Of a DNA stretch of 64,000 nt, positions 21,192-32,000 are shown piece by piece. The translations under genes and the position numbers were made by a program. The notes below the pieces were generated by a model, which ran no database searches, was not told where the DNA came from, and saw only the letters and a list, made by a program, of their open reading frames with translations. The stretch is from Tritrichomonas musculus (taxonomy: Eukaryota > Parabasalia > Tritrichomonadida > Tritrichomonadidae): contig JAPFFF010000010.1 of assembly GCA_039105265.1 (NCBI GenBank), positions 5,270,001 to 5,334,000 of the forward strand, written 5' to 3'. Each line of letters opens with the position of its first letter. Position 1 is the stretch's first letter.

Positions 21192-21852
21192 GCTTACAAT
21201 CACCATTCTAGCTTTTCATGATCTTGTGTTTTCTGTTTGTTTAAAATTTTCTCTCCCTATTTTTCTTTTTCTTTGTATTTAAAGCATTTTTTTTCAAAAA
21301 GCAACTATTCAAAATTAAGATAAAATATTTCGCTTTTTTTGACCGTTAAATTTTTTTTTTTTTTTTGACCGTTAAATCTTTCTTCGTTTTTATAGATTTT
21401 TCTACAATTTTCAAATACATTTCCATAAATTAAGTCAAACAGCATCATGTAACAATTTTAATATTTGTCTTTAGATAAATACAAAGTGATTTAACATTAA
21501 GAATTTTTTAAGATTTGAACTTTTTAAGATTGACTAAGGCCCATTTCTCTAATGCTTATTGTTATTATGTTAATTTAATGATATCCATATTTGAACAAAT
21601 ATGTATTAAGCATACAATTAATATAAAAAAAATGTTATTTTCATTTACTTGAACTTTTTTAAGAATATATTGTATTTATTAAAAAGGAAGAACATTGAAC
21701 CTTTGTTGAAGAGTATGTTTATAAAGAGTATCAAGATCAAAATTTTAGTATTCACTTTTTGAAGGTAATTAAAAATTTTTAATTCAAAATTCAAACTACA
21801 CATAGAATTCATCAAAATTTTTGACATACAATTTCATATCCTTTTCCCCAAA
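21192..21852. other. AT-rich spacer with a duplicated TTGACCGTTAAAT motif
   Basis: No gene. TTTGACCGTTAAAT occurs twice near 21337-21380, separated by a T-run: a small direct duplication. Confidence 0.6.
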
Positions 21853-22323
21853 ATGCATCGTGGGAGGCCTAGAAAAGGAACTCCAATTTTAACGTTGCAA
21901 TATACCAACATTGATGGAACACTCTCATTTTTCGAAAGAACATTGAAAGGCTTTGTTCTCATTTCAAACAATAGTAATTCTATTATTCCCAAATCAAAAC
22001 CAGAAAATCAAATAGTAGATTTGCGTGTTATTGAGGAGGAGAATCAAATTGGCCAAATTACCAATGAAAATGTTAATAACCAAGGCCAAAATAGTAATAA
22101 TCTTGATAATCAAAATGCAACAGATCAATTTAATGATCAATCAGATATATCAGATAGATGCATATCAGAAATTGACAGTTTAGAACATAACTTCTGCATT
22201 AATAAAAATAATGATAATTTATCATTCATGCAATTTTGTAAACAATTTGATAATTTGTTTTCCAATATACAAGAAGACGAAGACAATACATTTTTTAACT
22301 TTGATGATCTTGATTTCTCTTGA
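21853..22323 (+). CDS. AT-hook protein with acidic tail
   Basis: 156 residues. It opens with MHRGRPRKGTP, a canonical AT-hook (RGRP core) that binds the minor groove of AT-rich DNA. A short beta-like stretch follows (TLQYTNIDGTLSFFERTL), then a long Asn/Gln/Asp-rich linker, and it ends with an acidic, aromatic segment (DEDNTFFNFDDLDFS) that looks like a transcription activation domain. A DNA-binding transcriptional or chromatin role is inferred; no family is recognised. The start is the only ATG ahead of the hook. Confidence 0.75.
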   Translation: MHRGRPRKGTPILTLQYTNIDGTLSFFERTLKGFVLISNNSNSIIPKSKPENQIVDLRVIEEENQIGQITNENVNNQGQNSNNLDNQNATDQFNDQSDISDRCISEIDSLEHNFCINKNNDNLSFMQFCKQFDNLFSNIQEDEDNTFFNFDDLDFS

Positions 22324-22578
22324 TTTTATAGAGTTTTTTGTTTTTTATCATTTTTATATCTTCATTTGAAAGGAAGTTTTTGATGTAATCAATAATATTG
22401 ATTCAATATTATTAAACTCTATTTTGACTCAAATTTATTTAACTAAAATTCGTTATTTTTTTTTTTTTTGAATAATCTAATGTAAAATCTATTAATAACA
22501 AAGGATAAATTATAAATGAAATGATGCTTTATACAAACAAATATAAACATATGGACAAAAAGAAAGAAAGAAAAAAAA

Positions 22579-24024
22579 TTAATCATACTCGTATCCATCT
22601 TCAAGAATTTGGAAAAACTCTTCCCCAACTTTATTCATTTTCTTATCTTTGGATCTTAGTTTCTTTTTGAAAAACTTTTCCATTCCACATTTAAGTATAA
22701 TTTTCAAACATTTATCATATCTTGATAGATGAACCAATAATTCCGCAGAAACATTGCTTAAAGGAGAATCTTCTTTGGCCAAATCACAAAAATAACTAAC
22801 AAAGTCCAAAAACTCCGGAAAATAATCTTCTTCAGCAAATGTATTAATTAATAAAATAGCGGAATGAACAGCCATATTATCACCAATATCATTTGCTTTA
22901 TTAAAAAATGTAGTTAGAAGGTGAATTCCCTTGATTTCTTTTTTGATAGATTTAGTAATATCAACTCTCCTTAAAACAGTACAAATGACAGTTAAGGTAC
23001 CAGTATTAGCATCATTTTGTTTCAAAGCTGTTTGAAGGAATTTGATAAAATAAGGGTTATTAGAAACTTGATTCCGAAGTTCTTGATGACAAAAAATAAC
23101 AAGAAGAAGCTTTAAAGTATCTTCAATGGTTGGTAATTTCATTCGTAGCCAATCTTCGTTTTGAATTAGTATTTCTGCGTTTTCTTCATTTTCTGCGATT
23201 TGAAAGAGAATCAAACTTCCTCTTTCATCTTGATTTGCAATTGTTAGAAGAATATCTATAAGATCGGCGTCGACTTCTAATGGTGGCGATAAAACAAGAT
23301 AATTTATAACAGTTGATAGAATTTTTTGCTTTGCAAGATCGTGCTTAATCTGACTAAGCTTTGGTGAGAGATACTGATAGCTCTTAATGGCATTATAGCA
23401 TTGCTTTAATAATCCAATTTCGGCTGTTTTCATAACGCATGATAAAATCTTACAACAAACGCCTAACCTTTTTTTCCTGAAATCAGAAAAGTTGTCACAA
23501 AGAAAAGCTAATAATGAAAGATAATTAGGAATTAATGAGTCATCATTAATAAAAATCTCGTTTTTCTTGACAATCAATTCGAAAACACTCATTCTATCTT
23601 CAAAGTCGAAACAGTTTTTACTGAAAATGGCGAATATTGAGAGACATTTATTAGGAAAACGGGAAATAAGTGATGAAAATGAATTAGTAACATCATCACT
23701 AAATACAGATGGATCGATTTTAACAAGTTGGAGAAAGATTTCAATGATATTCGATGCGTAAGATTTTTGAGAAAAAGGCAAAAAAAGAGCAAATTCATTT
23801 GATATAAAAACATCTGCAATTCCTTTGTCAGAGATAACTGCATCAATTGAATGAAGGATTGAATTGCCAGTTTTGACGGGAATGTCATATTCAAAATGAG
23901 AAAGAACTGTTTTAAAAAACAACTTGGCTTCTTTTTTTGTTAGATTTTCTTCAGCGTTTTGTAATTCATTAAAAAAAGAGCGGCTATCAGGGTTTTTGAG
24001 TTTTTTGATGCTAATTTCACTCAT
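22579..24024 (-). CDS. ARM/HEAT-like helical repeat protein
   Basis: 481 residues, almost entirely alpha-helical with repeated Leu/Ile-rich helix pairs (e.g. SYASNIIEIFLQLVKIDP, LIDILLTIANQDERGSLI, TLKLLLVIFCHQELRNQVSN, MAVHSAILLINTFAEED). This is the pattern of armadillo-like scaffolds, often found in trichomonads alone or fused to kinases. The C-terminus is basic (FFKKKLRSKDKKMNK). No catalytic motif. The partner is unknown. An AAAAAGTTTT motif lies just upstream of the ATG. Confidence 0.7.
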   Translation of the reverse strand: MSEISIKKLKNPDSRSFFNELQNAEENLTKKEAKLFFKTVLSHFEYDIPVKTGNSILHSIDAVISDKGIADVFISNEFALFLPFSQKSYASNIIEIFLQLVKIDPSVFSDDVTNSFSSLISRFPNKCLSIFAIFSKNCFDFEDRMSVFELIVKKNEIFINDDSLIPNYLSLLAFLCDNFSDFRKKRLGVCCKILSCVMKTAEIGLLKQCYNAIKSYQYLSPKLSQIKHDLAKQKILSTVINYLVLSPPLEVDADLIDILLTIANQDERGSLILFQIAENEENAEILIQNEDWLRMKLPTIEDTLKLLLVIFCHQELRNQVSNNPYFIKFLQTALKQNDANTGTLTVICTVLRRVDITKSIKKEIKGIHLLTTFFNKANDIGDNMAVHSAILLINTFAEEDYFPEFLDFVSYFCDLAKEDSPLSNVSAELLVHLSRYDKCLKIILKCGMEKFFKKKLRSKDKKMNKVGEEFFQILEDGYEYD

Positions 24025-24569
24025 TTAAAAATCTAAAACTTTTTAAATTATCACTCAAAATTTTCAATTAATAGTTTTTAGTAAAAGTAAATAAATATCT
24101 CTATTAATAATTTTTATAAACATTATATATATAAAATTTTACACTTTTAATTAAATATTATAAACTACAATGCAATATTAATATATACGATTTTCTCTTT
24201 TGGAGAAACATTGATTTCTAGGGCTTTGACAACATTAAATATTTGCGTTTATGTGATAGGCTCATCGAAAAAATAAAATAATAACTTGATAAGCATTATT
24301 TTGGGCTTATTAATGTTATTGATGCCATTGGATTTTAATGAAAAGAAAAAGAGGTATCAAATAGTGATGAAAATCAAATAATTAGTAAATTTTTAAAATA
24401 CTCATTTGCATATAGTTATAATTAAATCGAATTTTAGTAAATGATTTGTAATAAAATATCATCAAGTCAATAAGTGGAACTAAATACGCAATCATTATTA
24501 TACTCTCTTTTGAGATAACAAGAGCTCAAATATTTGTTTTTGATGATAAACTTAATTATCTTCTATTCT
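24025..24569. other. AT-rich intergenic DNA
   Basis: No gene or repeat recognised. Confidence 0.6.
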
Positions 24570-26969
24570 TTAGGAAGATGACCTTGCTCTTTTTCTTTGT
24601 TCAGTCATCAATAAAGAGCCAATTTTAAAATAACCTTTGTTACTTGCAATTTTTCCTGCAGTTAAAGTTCCTTTCTTTATATCGAGATCAACTTCCTTGA
24701 TTGACACAAGTTCCTTAACAATCTTATCAAACCCATTTTCAGCAGCTATCATCAATGGTGTCATTCCGTCTTTATTCACAGAATTAAAATTAATAATATC
24801 TTTTTTCTTCAATAGAACTTTCAATACATCCAAATTTCCTTTCCTTGCAGCTGCAATTAATGGAGTATCTTTATCACCATTATCATCATCATTTTTATCT
24901 TTAACTGCGAAAAAATTCGTTGGCTTTTTAATTTCAATAACATCATCATAGTTATCATAATCATCGTAATCATCATTATAACTTAAATCTTCTTCTTTTT
25001 CGTTATAAGCAAATTGACTTTTATTATTATTATTATTACTATTATCTTCTTTTAGGTTTTGTATTGGATAGATATATCTTTGGGCACTGTTTATATCAAA
25101 TAAATCACTGTCAATTAAAACTTCTAGAACTTTCGGATAACCCAATTGAATAGCATTGAATAGAAAGTTTGGCATTGGCGTTTTCCTGAAATTTTCAATC
25201 GACTTTTCAAGGATAAATTTTAAAACATTTGCATGACCATTTTCAATTGCAAAAAAGAGACAATCAGTATCTTTTGGAGAGAATCCTAAAGCAAAGTATA
25301 ATTTTGTCAAAAGGATATTTCCACTTTTTGCTGCAAGAATAAGGCAATGATCTGATATTTCAAAACCTTTTTCAATGAACCAATTAAGTGCAAATAGATT
25401 TCCATATTTAAATGATAATTCAGTATAACCTAAATTAAAATCTAAATCAAAATAATAACCGTTAACTTCTGGAGTTTTTGATGGATTTGAATCCAAACAA
25501 TCAAATGAATCAAAGATCCATTCAAAAATTTCATTTTGAGAAAATTGGATAGCTGATGCGATTCCATTTACCATGTTACAATTGGAATTTTCACAAATCC
25601 GAATGATTTCGATACAACCACCAGCAACAGCATATTTCAATGAACTGTATAGATTATTAGTACTTGACAACAAATATTTAAAGCAATTAACCGCTCCAAA
25701 AAAAGCTGCATATTCTATTAGTTGCACATGATTACTCTTAAGGAAATGACATCTTTCAAATATCGTTGGGGTAATTTTCTGATCTAAATTTTCCATTTTT
25801 AATAAATCTTGAAGTGTATCCAAATCATCCGATCGAATGCATACAGCTATTTCTGATGAATTAGCACCACTCTCTCTCATTTCTTTGAGCATCTTCCAGT
25901 CACTTTCATAAAATTTTCCAATATTTGATATGAAACTCTCAAAATTTGATGAAATGTTTATTTCAGGCTGTTCTTTTATCTTACCTTTCTTTACTGGCTT
26001 TTTCTGATACTGATTAAACGAGAATTGAAATTTTTTGAGAAGATCATAATAAAAATTTTTATCATATTTTTCAAGTTCTGGTGAAAACCATAAAAATAAT
26101 TCTGGAGTCTCTTGTGAAATTGATCGTAATAAATTTTCCTTGTTAATTATGCTATTTGTAAACAATAGGTATAAAAAAAAGATATTATCGCGTGCAATTT
26201 CATCAAATAGATCAGTAGTTTTTAGTTCTTTTTGAATTTCTTTACAAAAGTTGACCAAAAGCTCATTTGAATACGGCCTAGAATTCGATGCAACTTCAAC
26301 TAAATTTAAAATCAAACTTTTGTCAAATTTGGAGAAATCTGTACTTAAAAATGATGATAAACTTGTTTCGAAGTTTTCATCAGTAAGATCCAAAAGTAAA
26401 AGCAATAAAGTGTTATATTCATTGATATAATCTAAAAATGGATTGATTTTTTCGATGTTATTACTTGAGTTTTGTATGAAATTAGTTAAAAAAGAAGTTA
26501 ATTGATTAACTTGAAGTGACTTTGATATTTTTAATAATTCATTTGCATTTTCAATTGTTAAAGTTATTGATTTGCATGATAAAAGATTCGTAAATAGTGA
26601 CATTGCGTTATTTAAATCGTAGGGATCTTCAAATTCCAGCTTTGATACATCAATTGTATATTCTGTCAGTTGTAGATTTTTAGTAAATTGATTATGAAAA
26701 TCTGGAATAAGCGAGCTTAAAATATATTTGTTAACTTGATATATTTTATCACCACAAGATAAATCTACGTTTTCTACAAGTCGTGATATCAAAGGACTAG
26801 ATTTTAAAACATTGAATTGATTAAATTTTATGTCCAAATTAAATGAAATATTGAACTCTGGAATTAATTTATTACGATATGGAAGTGAATTTTTGGCTAG
26901 CTTTATTGGTCTGTCAATTCCACCTCCATGCTTTTCTATAAACTCTCGAATTGACTTAATTGAACTCAT
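24570..26969 (-). CDS. BTB-like / ankyrin-repeat protein
   Basis: 799 residues if started at ATG 26969 (MSSIKSIREFIEKHGGG). The frame stays open to an ATG at 27125, but those 52 codons are a hydrophobic low-complexity tract built on an ATT microsatellite and are probably not translated. Residues about 75-165 look like a BTB/POZ-like fold (CGDKIYQVNKYILSSLIPDF). A long helical middle follows. Ankyrin repeats of the DUF3447 type start near 420 (SNHVQLIEYAAFFGAVNCFKY). Two canonical repeats lie at the end (DTPLIAAARKGNLDVLKVLL, GMTPLMIAAENGFDKIVKEL), preceded by an Asn/Asp/Tyr-rich insert. Likely a protein-interaction adaptor from a hugely expanded trichomonad family. Confidence 0.85.
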   Translation of the reverse strand: MSSIKSIREFIEKHGGGIDRPIKLAKNSLPYRNKLIPEFNISFNLDIKFNQFNVLKSSPLISRLVENVDLSCGDKIYQVNKYILSSLIPDFHNQFTKNLQLTEYTIDVSKLEFEDPYDLNNAMSLFTNLLSCKSITLTIENANELLKISKSLQVNQLTSFLTNFIQNSSNNIEKINPFLDYINEYNTLLLLLLDLTDENFETSLSSFLSTDFSKFDKSLILNLVEVASNSRPYSNELLVNFCKEIQKELKTTDLFDEIARDNIFFLYLLFTNSIINKENLLRSISQETPELFLWFSPELEKYDKNFYYDLLKKFQFSFNQYQKKPVKKGKIKEQPEINISSNFESFISNIGKFYESDWKMLKEMRESGANSSEIAVCIRSDDLDTLQDLLKMENLDQKITPTIFERCHFLKSNHVQLIEYAAFFGAVNCFKYLLSSTNNLYSSLKYAVAGGCIEIIRICENSNCNMVNGIASAIQFSQNEIFEWIFDSFDCLDSNPSKTPEVNGYYFDLDFNLGYTELSFKYGNLFALNWFIEKGFEISDHCLILAAKSGNILLTKLYFALGFSPKDTDCLFFAIENGHANVLKFILEKSIENFRKTPMPNFLFNAIQLGYPKVLEVLIDSDLFDINSAQRYIYPIQNLKEDNSNNNNNKSQFAYNEKEEDLSYNDDYDDYDNYDDVIEIKKPTNFFAVKDKNDDDNGDKDTPLIAAARKGNLDVLKVLLKKKDIINFNSVNKDGMTPLMIAAENGFDKIVKELVSIKEVDLDIKKGTLTAGKIASNKGYFKIGSLLMTEQRKRARSSS

Positions 26970-27219
26970 ATCACATGAACTGGTAATAAAACGAAAGAGG
27001 AAGAAAAATCTTCCTATTTTGAAGGCCAAATAAAGAACAAAAATACTCTGAATTTTAAATTTTTTCAACATTATTAAAGAAGCTGGATTATACCGTAATA
27101 ATAATAATAATAATAAAATATTCATTTATGATCAGCTGTATTTTCACTAAAATAGGTTTCATTAAAATATATTGAGTAAAATTATTATATATATAATTGT
27201 AACATTTACTAACATAAGC

Positions 27220-28428
27220 TTAAGAATGAATTGGAGGCAATTCACAAGGCCTTATAGATCTTTGTAAAGGCCTAATAGGAGTAGAATTTTTAGCACCAGG
27301 CGATTTTTTCTGATCTTTGTTTCCAAAAAAGCTTAAACTTTTTGATCTTTGAGCCTGAGAAGTCAAAGAAGTAGTATTTGCTCTCAAACAAAACCTTTCT
27401 TTAGATTGCCTAAGACCAATGTGAAGTGCTAAAGAATCACTTGCGGTTAATTGCATCGGCTCGAAGCAATCGTAATGCTTAAAACTAACTTCTTTTCTTG
27501 GAATTTGAAGAAGCATAGGAAGAGAAAATATTTCTATTCTTAAACTCGGCTTTAAAAATAATAAACCGCAGCAATTGTTATTTTCTTCAGCATAATTACT
27601 ACTTGAAAAAATAGTGTAAAGAAGACCTTCACCAAAAATACTAATTCCTTGAAAAACACATTGATGCGCTCTTAAAACCCTGTCGAATTTAAACTTTTCA
27701 AGAAATTGCTTGAGAGTTGAAATACCAAATTGTACACCCAAACCACGTTTAGATTCTTCATATGTCTTAACATCTTTTGAAGGATCTGACCAAACAAGGT
27801 CCGCAATAAACTCACCTTCATAATTTTCAAGAGGTCTTTTAATTTTATTGATTTGCTGAATACTTGGTAAATTTGGAGAGACCCCTCCATGAACACAAAA
27901 TACTTTTTTGTTTAGAATAGCAACTAACGGCATGTATTGAAAGGTATGATTAAACCTGTCATAAAGATCCCTAGATTTATATCTTGCATCGACTTCGTTG
28001 AAAAAACCATAAGTGAAATTCATTTCTTCAAATTCATGGTTACCACGAATTAAATGAACATTATCTGGATGGGAAATCATTAATGCAAACAAAAGGATGA
28101 TAACATCTATAGAATATTCACCTCTATCAACATAATCACCAAGGAAAAGCAAATTTGAATGCGGCGGTAAAGCTGTATAGTTGAGTATGCGAATTAAATC
28201 AAAAATATTTCCATGAAGATCTCCGATGACATAGGTTGGAGCCTGTAACTCGAGAACCATGTCTTGCTTTTCAAATATTGCCTGAGCCGTTGTTAAAAGC
28301 TGTATAATAATATCAATATCAAAAGTTGGAATTGGAATATTTCTCCCAATTTGGTCACACTGCTGTATGTTAATTTCCAAGAGAGGACGAAATGCATTCA
28401 AAACCTGCTGTGCGAGCTTTGTATTCAT
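27220..28428 (-). CDS. PPP-family Ser/Thr protein phosphatase (PP1-like)
   Basis: 402 residues with the metal-binding signatures GDLHGN (69-74; usually GDIHG), GDYVDRG (97-103), RGNHE (128-132), VFCVHGGVSP and LRAHQCV. The usual SAPNYC motif is changed to SSSNYAEENNNC. All catalytic Asp/His/Arg/Asn positions are visible, so it should dephosphorylate Ser/Thr. The C-terminal 80 residues are Ser/Arg/Pro-rich and unlike PP1. The N-terminal 55 residues are a helical cap. Closer to PP1 than PP2A by eye; the exact subfamily is uncertain. Confidence 0.92.
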   Translation of the reverse strand: MNTKLAQQVLNAFRPLLEINIQQCDQIGRNIPIPTFDIDIIIQLLTTAQAIFEKQDMVLELQAPTYVIGDLHGNIFDLIRILNYTALPPHSNLLFLGDYVDRGEYSIDVIILLFALMISHPDNVHLIRGNHEFEEMNFTYGFFNEVDARYKSRDLYDRFNHTFQYMPLVAILNKKVFCVHGGVSPNLPSIQQINKIKRPLENYEGEFIADLVWSDPSKDVKTYEESKRGLGVQFGISTLKQFLEKFKFDRVLRAHQCVFQGISIFGEGLLYTIFSSSNYAEENNNCCGLLFLKPSLRIEIFSLPMLLQIPRKEVSFKHYDCFEPMQLTASDSLALHIGLRQSKERFCLRANTTSLTSQAQRSKSLSFFGNKDQKKSPGAKNSTPIRPLQRSIRPCELPPIHS

Positions 28429-29030
28429 GCGTTGGTCAACTTATATTTAAAGATAATATATTATTTAATTTTTTCAAATGAGGAAAATTTTTCTTTATCT
28501 ATTCAAGCATTTGATTCAATTTTCTCTATTTCATAAATTTTTTTTATTGAAATTGATTATTTTTTATATAATATGGTTTGAAATAAAAACATCATTATCT
28601 TAAATTTTTATTTAATATATATTATTATATTCATTTTATATAATTGTTTAAATATAATTTAATGAAAAATCAAATAATATTAATTTAATTTAAATTAATT
28701 AATAAAGAAAAAGATTCATTATTTTCCAATTAAATACTTTTTTGAATAAATTTTGTGAAAAAGTAAAAATTCTCTCTATATCATTTTTTAATACTAAAAT
28801 TAATATACTATGAAATTCAATTGTTATTTTCTTTACAATAGATAATTCATTTTCAAACATTGAAAAGTATCGAAAAACATAGAATTAAAATTTTTGAATC
28901 ATTTTCGTTAAAATTTAAATATAACGATTTATATTGGCTGAATGATAATGTAAATTAAGAAAATAACAATAAAACATCTTTTAGTATATAACATTATGTT
29001 AAAAAATTAAGTAAAAAAATAAAAACAAAT
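28429..29030. other. AT-rich intergenic DNA
   Basis: No gene or repeat recognised. Confidence 0.6.
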
Positions 29031-32000
29031 TTATTCAACGTTATTTTCTTCAACTTTTCTTGATTCATCAATTCTATTCTTAATATTATCAACTCTATGC
29101 CCAATTTCTTTCAAAGATAGTGGATGAGGAAGTTGATCCGATTTCATGTAAAAAGACATTGCAAATCTTTTTAGAGTATAATATAACCAAACAACAAAAG
29201 TAAATGTTGTAAGAATTGCAATCATCAAAACATCTGTAATTTTCTCTTTATTTCCCGACTCTTTTCCAATTTTTGAAGATAATTTTTCAAACTTTCTTTC
29301 TATTAGTTTAATCTTTTCGTCAGACTTTTGAACTTTCGAATATGCCTTTTCAACAACCTCGGAAATTGATTCAAATCTTTTCTCAAGGTCTTTCATACTT
29401 TCATTTAATGATTCAAATGATTTTTCAGCAGTATTAGCTTTTTTTGTTAATTGCCATTTTGTTGATTCCAAAGATCTATCATCAATATTAGCAACGGTAA
29501 ACATCTTTCTTAATTGACTTTCAGCAGCATCCATATATTTATCTAAATCATCATCATTAACAGATATATTAATATTTTCAAGTGCTTTTGGTGTCGAGAA
29601 GAGCTCATGAATTTTTTCTTTTTTGACACCAAATCTTGATAAGCTTGTAAGATTTCTATCTGATTGACTTAATTTCATAATCTTTTTCTTGACATCTGGA
29701 GGCTTTTGAGCTGATGAAGGCGTTTTATTTTTCTTTGCTAATATACTGTTGCTATCTGATTTTATCATATTAAACGCACTAACAGAATTTGATGTGATCG
29801 AGCTACGTCTGAAATTTCTTGATTGATAATCACTAAACAGATTTGTATTAGTTTTTGTATCATTGTCAATAATAATACTATCTCTATTTGCCATATTATT
29901 TAAATCTCTATTAACACTCATACTTATAGGACGCTGCTGCATTAATTCTCCCATCGATATATTTTTTTCATCATCACTATCATCCGATGAGAAGTCACCT
30001 TCATTCCAATGCTCACTTCCACTTCTATCACGTACATTATTCATTGGATACGGTTTTGGAGGAACAGGCGGAGTTGGTGAAAATTGATTTGTATCAATAT
30101 GCTTTTTAGGTATTACTAACTTCGGCAACGGGATATTATGTGTATTAGCACGTTTCATACTATTTAATTCACCAGGTTTTTTATCATTATCATTATTATT
30201 ATTAACAACTTTTTCACTTTGATTGATACCATCTTCAATATTATCTTTTTCTTTTTCTTCCTCTTTTTCTATATTTCCATCTTTTTCTTTCTCTTCTTCT
30301 TTTTCCTTTTCTATATTTTCTTCTTTCTCTTTTTCTTCTTCTTTCTCTATATTTTCTTTTTTATTTTCCACTTTTTCAGAAGAAGATGAAGTAAATTTTA
30401 CTTCCTTTTCTATTTTCTCAAATTGAAAAGAGTCTGAACTTTTATTTTTAACAGGTTCAAGTGGAGATCCTTCAAGTAACGATGTAGGAGATAAATTTCT
30501 GTTACTTTGGATTTCCTTCAGTCTCGGGGACGATGGACTCAAAGAAAATGTAACTTTTTCTTTTTTCCCTGGAGATTTACTTTCACTTTCTTTTATATTG
30601 GCCAAATCTCCAGATGTTACCATTGAGTCACTTTTACTGTCAATTATATTATCAGCGGTCAAAGGTGAAATTAATTCAGGCATAGCTTCCATTGCTGGTG
30701 GCATTTGCTTGCCGTGAAGCTGGACGTGAGGGACTGTCATTTTCTTCACCATTGGCGGAGCAAATTGGCGAGGACTCTGTGGCACGTTGGACGGCTTAAG
30801 CTTGTTGATTGCGATTGGACTTGTTCTAAAATCTGTTTTGGCGGTTGCGGCGGTTTGAGTAATTGGCAAAGCTGGCGTTGGACTTTCTTTTTGCTTTCTG
30901 CTTGTCTGCGACGATGTTTGTGAGAGAGTCTTCGGTTTGAATTCGGTTAATTTAGGAATTGAGAAGTTTATATCATTGTTCTCATCACTTGAACTACTAC
31001 TTGACATCTTGAAGTTAGGAAACGGTTGTACAGCCAAGTATTCAGAAGATGTATTTTCGACATTTTTACTTTTTTCTTTAATTTGAATGTCTTTTTGGTC
31101 GTCATTTTTGGTAACTTTTTGATTGTTTTCATTTTCAGTACTTGTGTCACTTTTTTCGGTTTCAGTTTCAGTTTCGGTTTGTTTGTTACTTGTGTCACTA
31201 TTTTCATCTCTTTCATTGTTGCTGTCACTTTCATCTTTCATGCTAACAACTTTTTCTGAGTCACTAGAATTGCTTTGAATTTCTTTTTTGATTTCTTTTT
31301 CTTTTTCGATTTCGATCTCTTCATTGTTCATGTGACGCTGCTTGTGATGATGATGATGCTTGTTGTTGTGGTGGTGGGAAGACTCTTTCTTCTTACTTTC
31401 TGTGTTTTCAGACTCAGATTTAGTTACTTCACTTTCAGGTTCACTTTTGGTGTCAGAGGAAGTCACTTTATTGATTTCTTGTGATCTTGTTTGAATGGAA
31501 ATTGGCGTTTTTTTTTCATAATCACTAGTAATTGTAGGTTCTTCTTTTTTATCAGAATCACTTTTATCGTCTTTTTCGGTTTTTTTATTCAATTTTTCAT
31601 CTTTGATTTCATTTTCTTCTTTATTTTTCTTATTTTTCTCTTTTTTATTGTGCTTTTTCTCTTTTTTGCTCTTTTTCTTGGACTTCTTTTCATCAGTTTG
31701 ACTTTCATTAGGAGATATCGTTTCATTTTCTGTATTTATTTCATTCTTTTTATCGTTTTCACTTTTTGAATTGTCGTTTTCATCGTTATTTTTTTTATCT
31801 TTTTTATTTTTCTTCTCTTTTTTGCTTTTCTTCTCTTTCTTTTCTTTTTTCTCCTTTTCTTTCTCTTTCTTTTCTCTTTCTTTCTTCTCTTTCTTTTCTT
31901 GCTTTTTCTTTTTCTTGTCTTTTTTCTTTTTATCATCATTATTTTCATCTCCCGTTTTTTCATCTTCAGTTTCTGTGATATTCTTGACATCTGATTCTGA

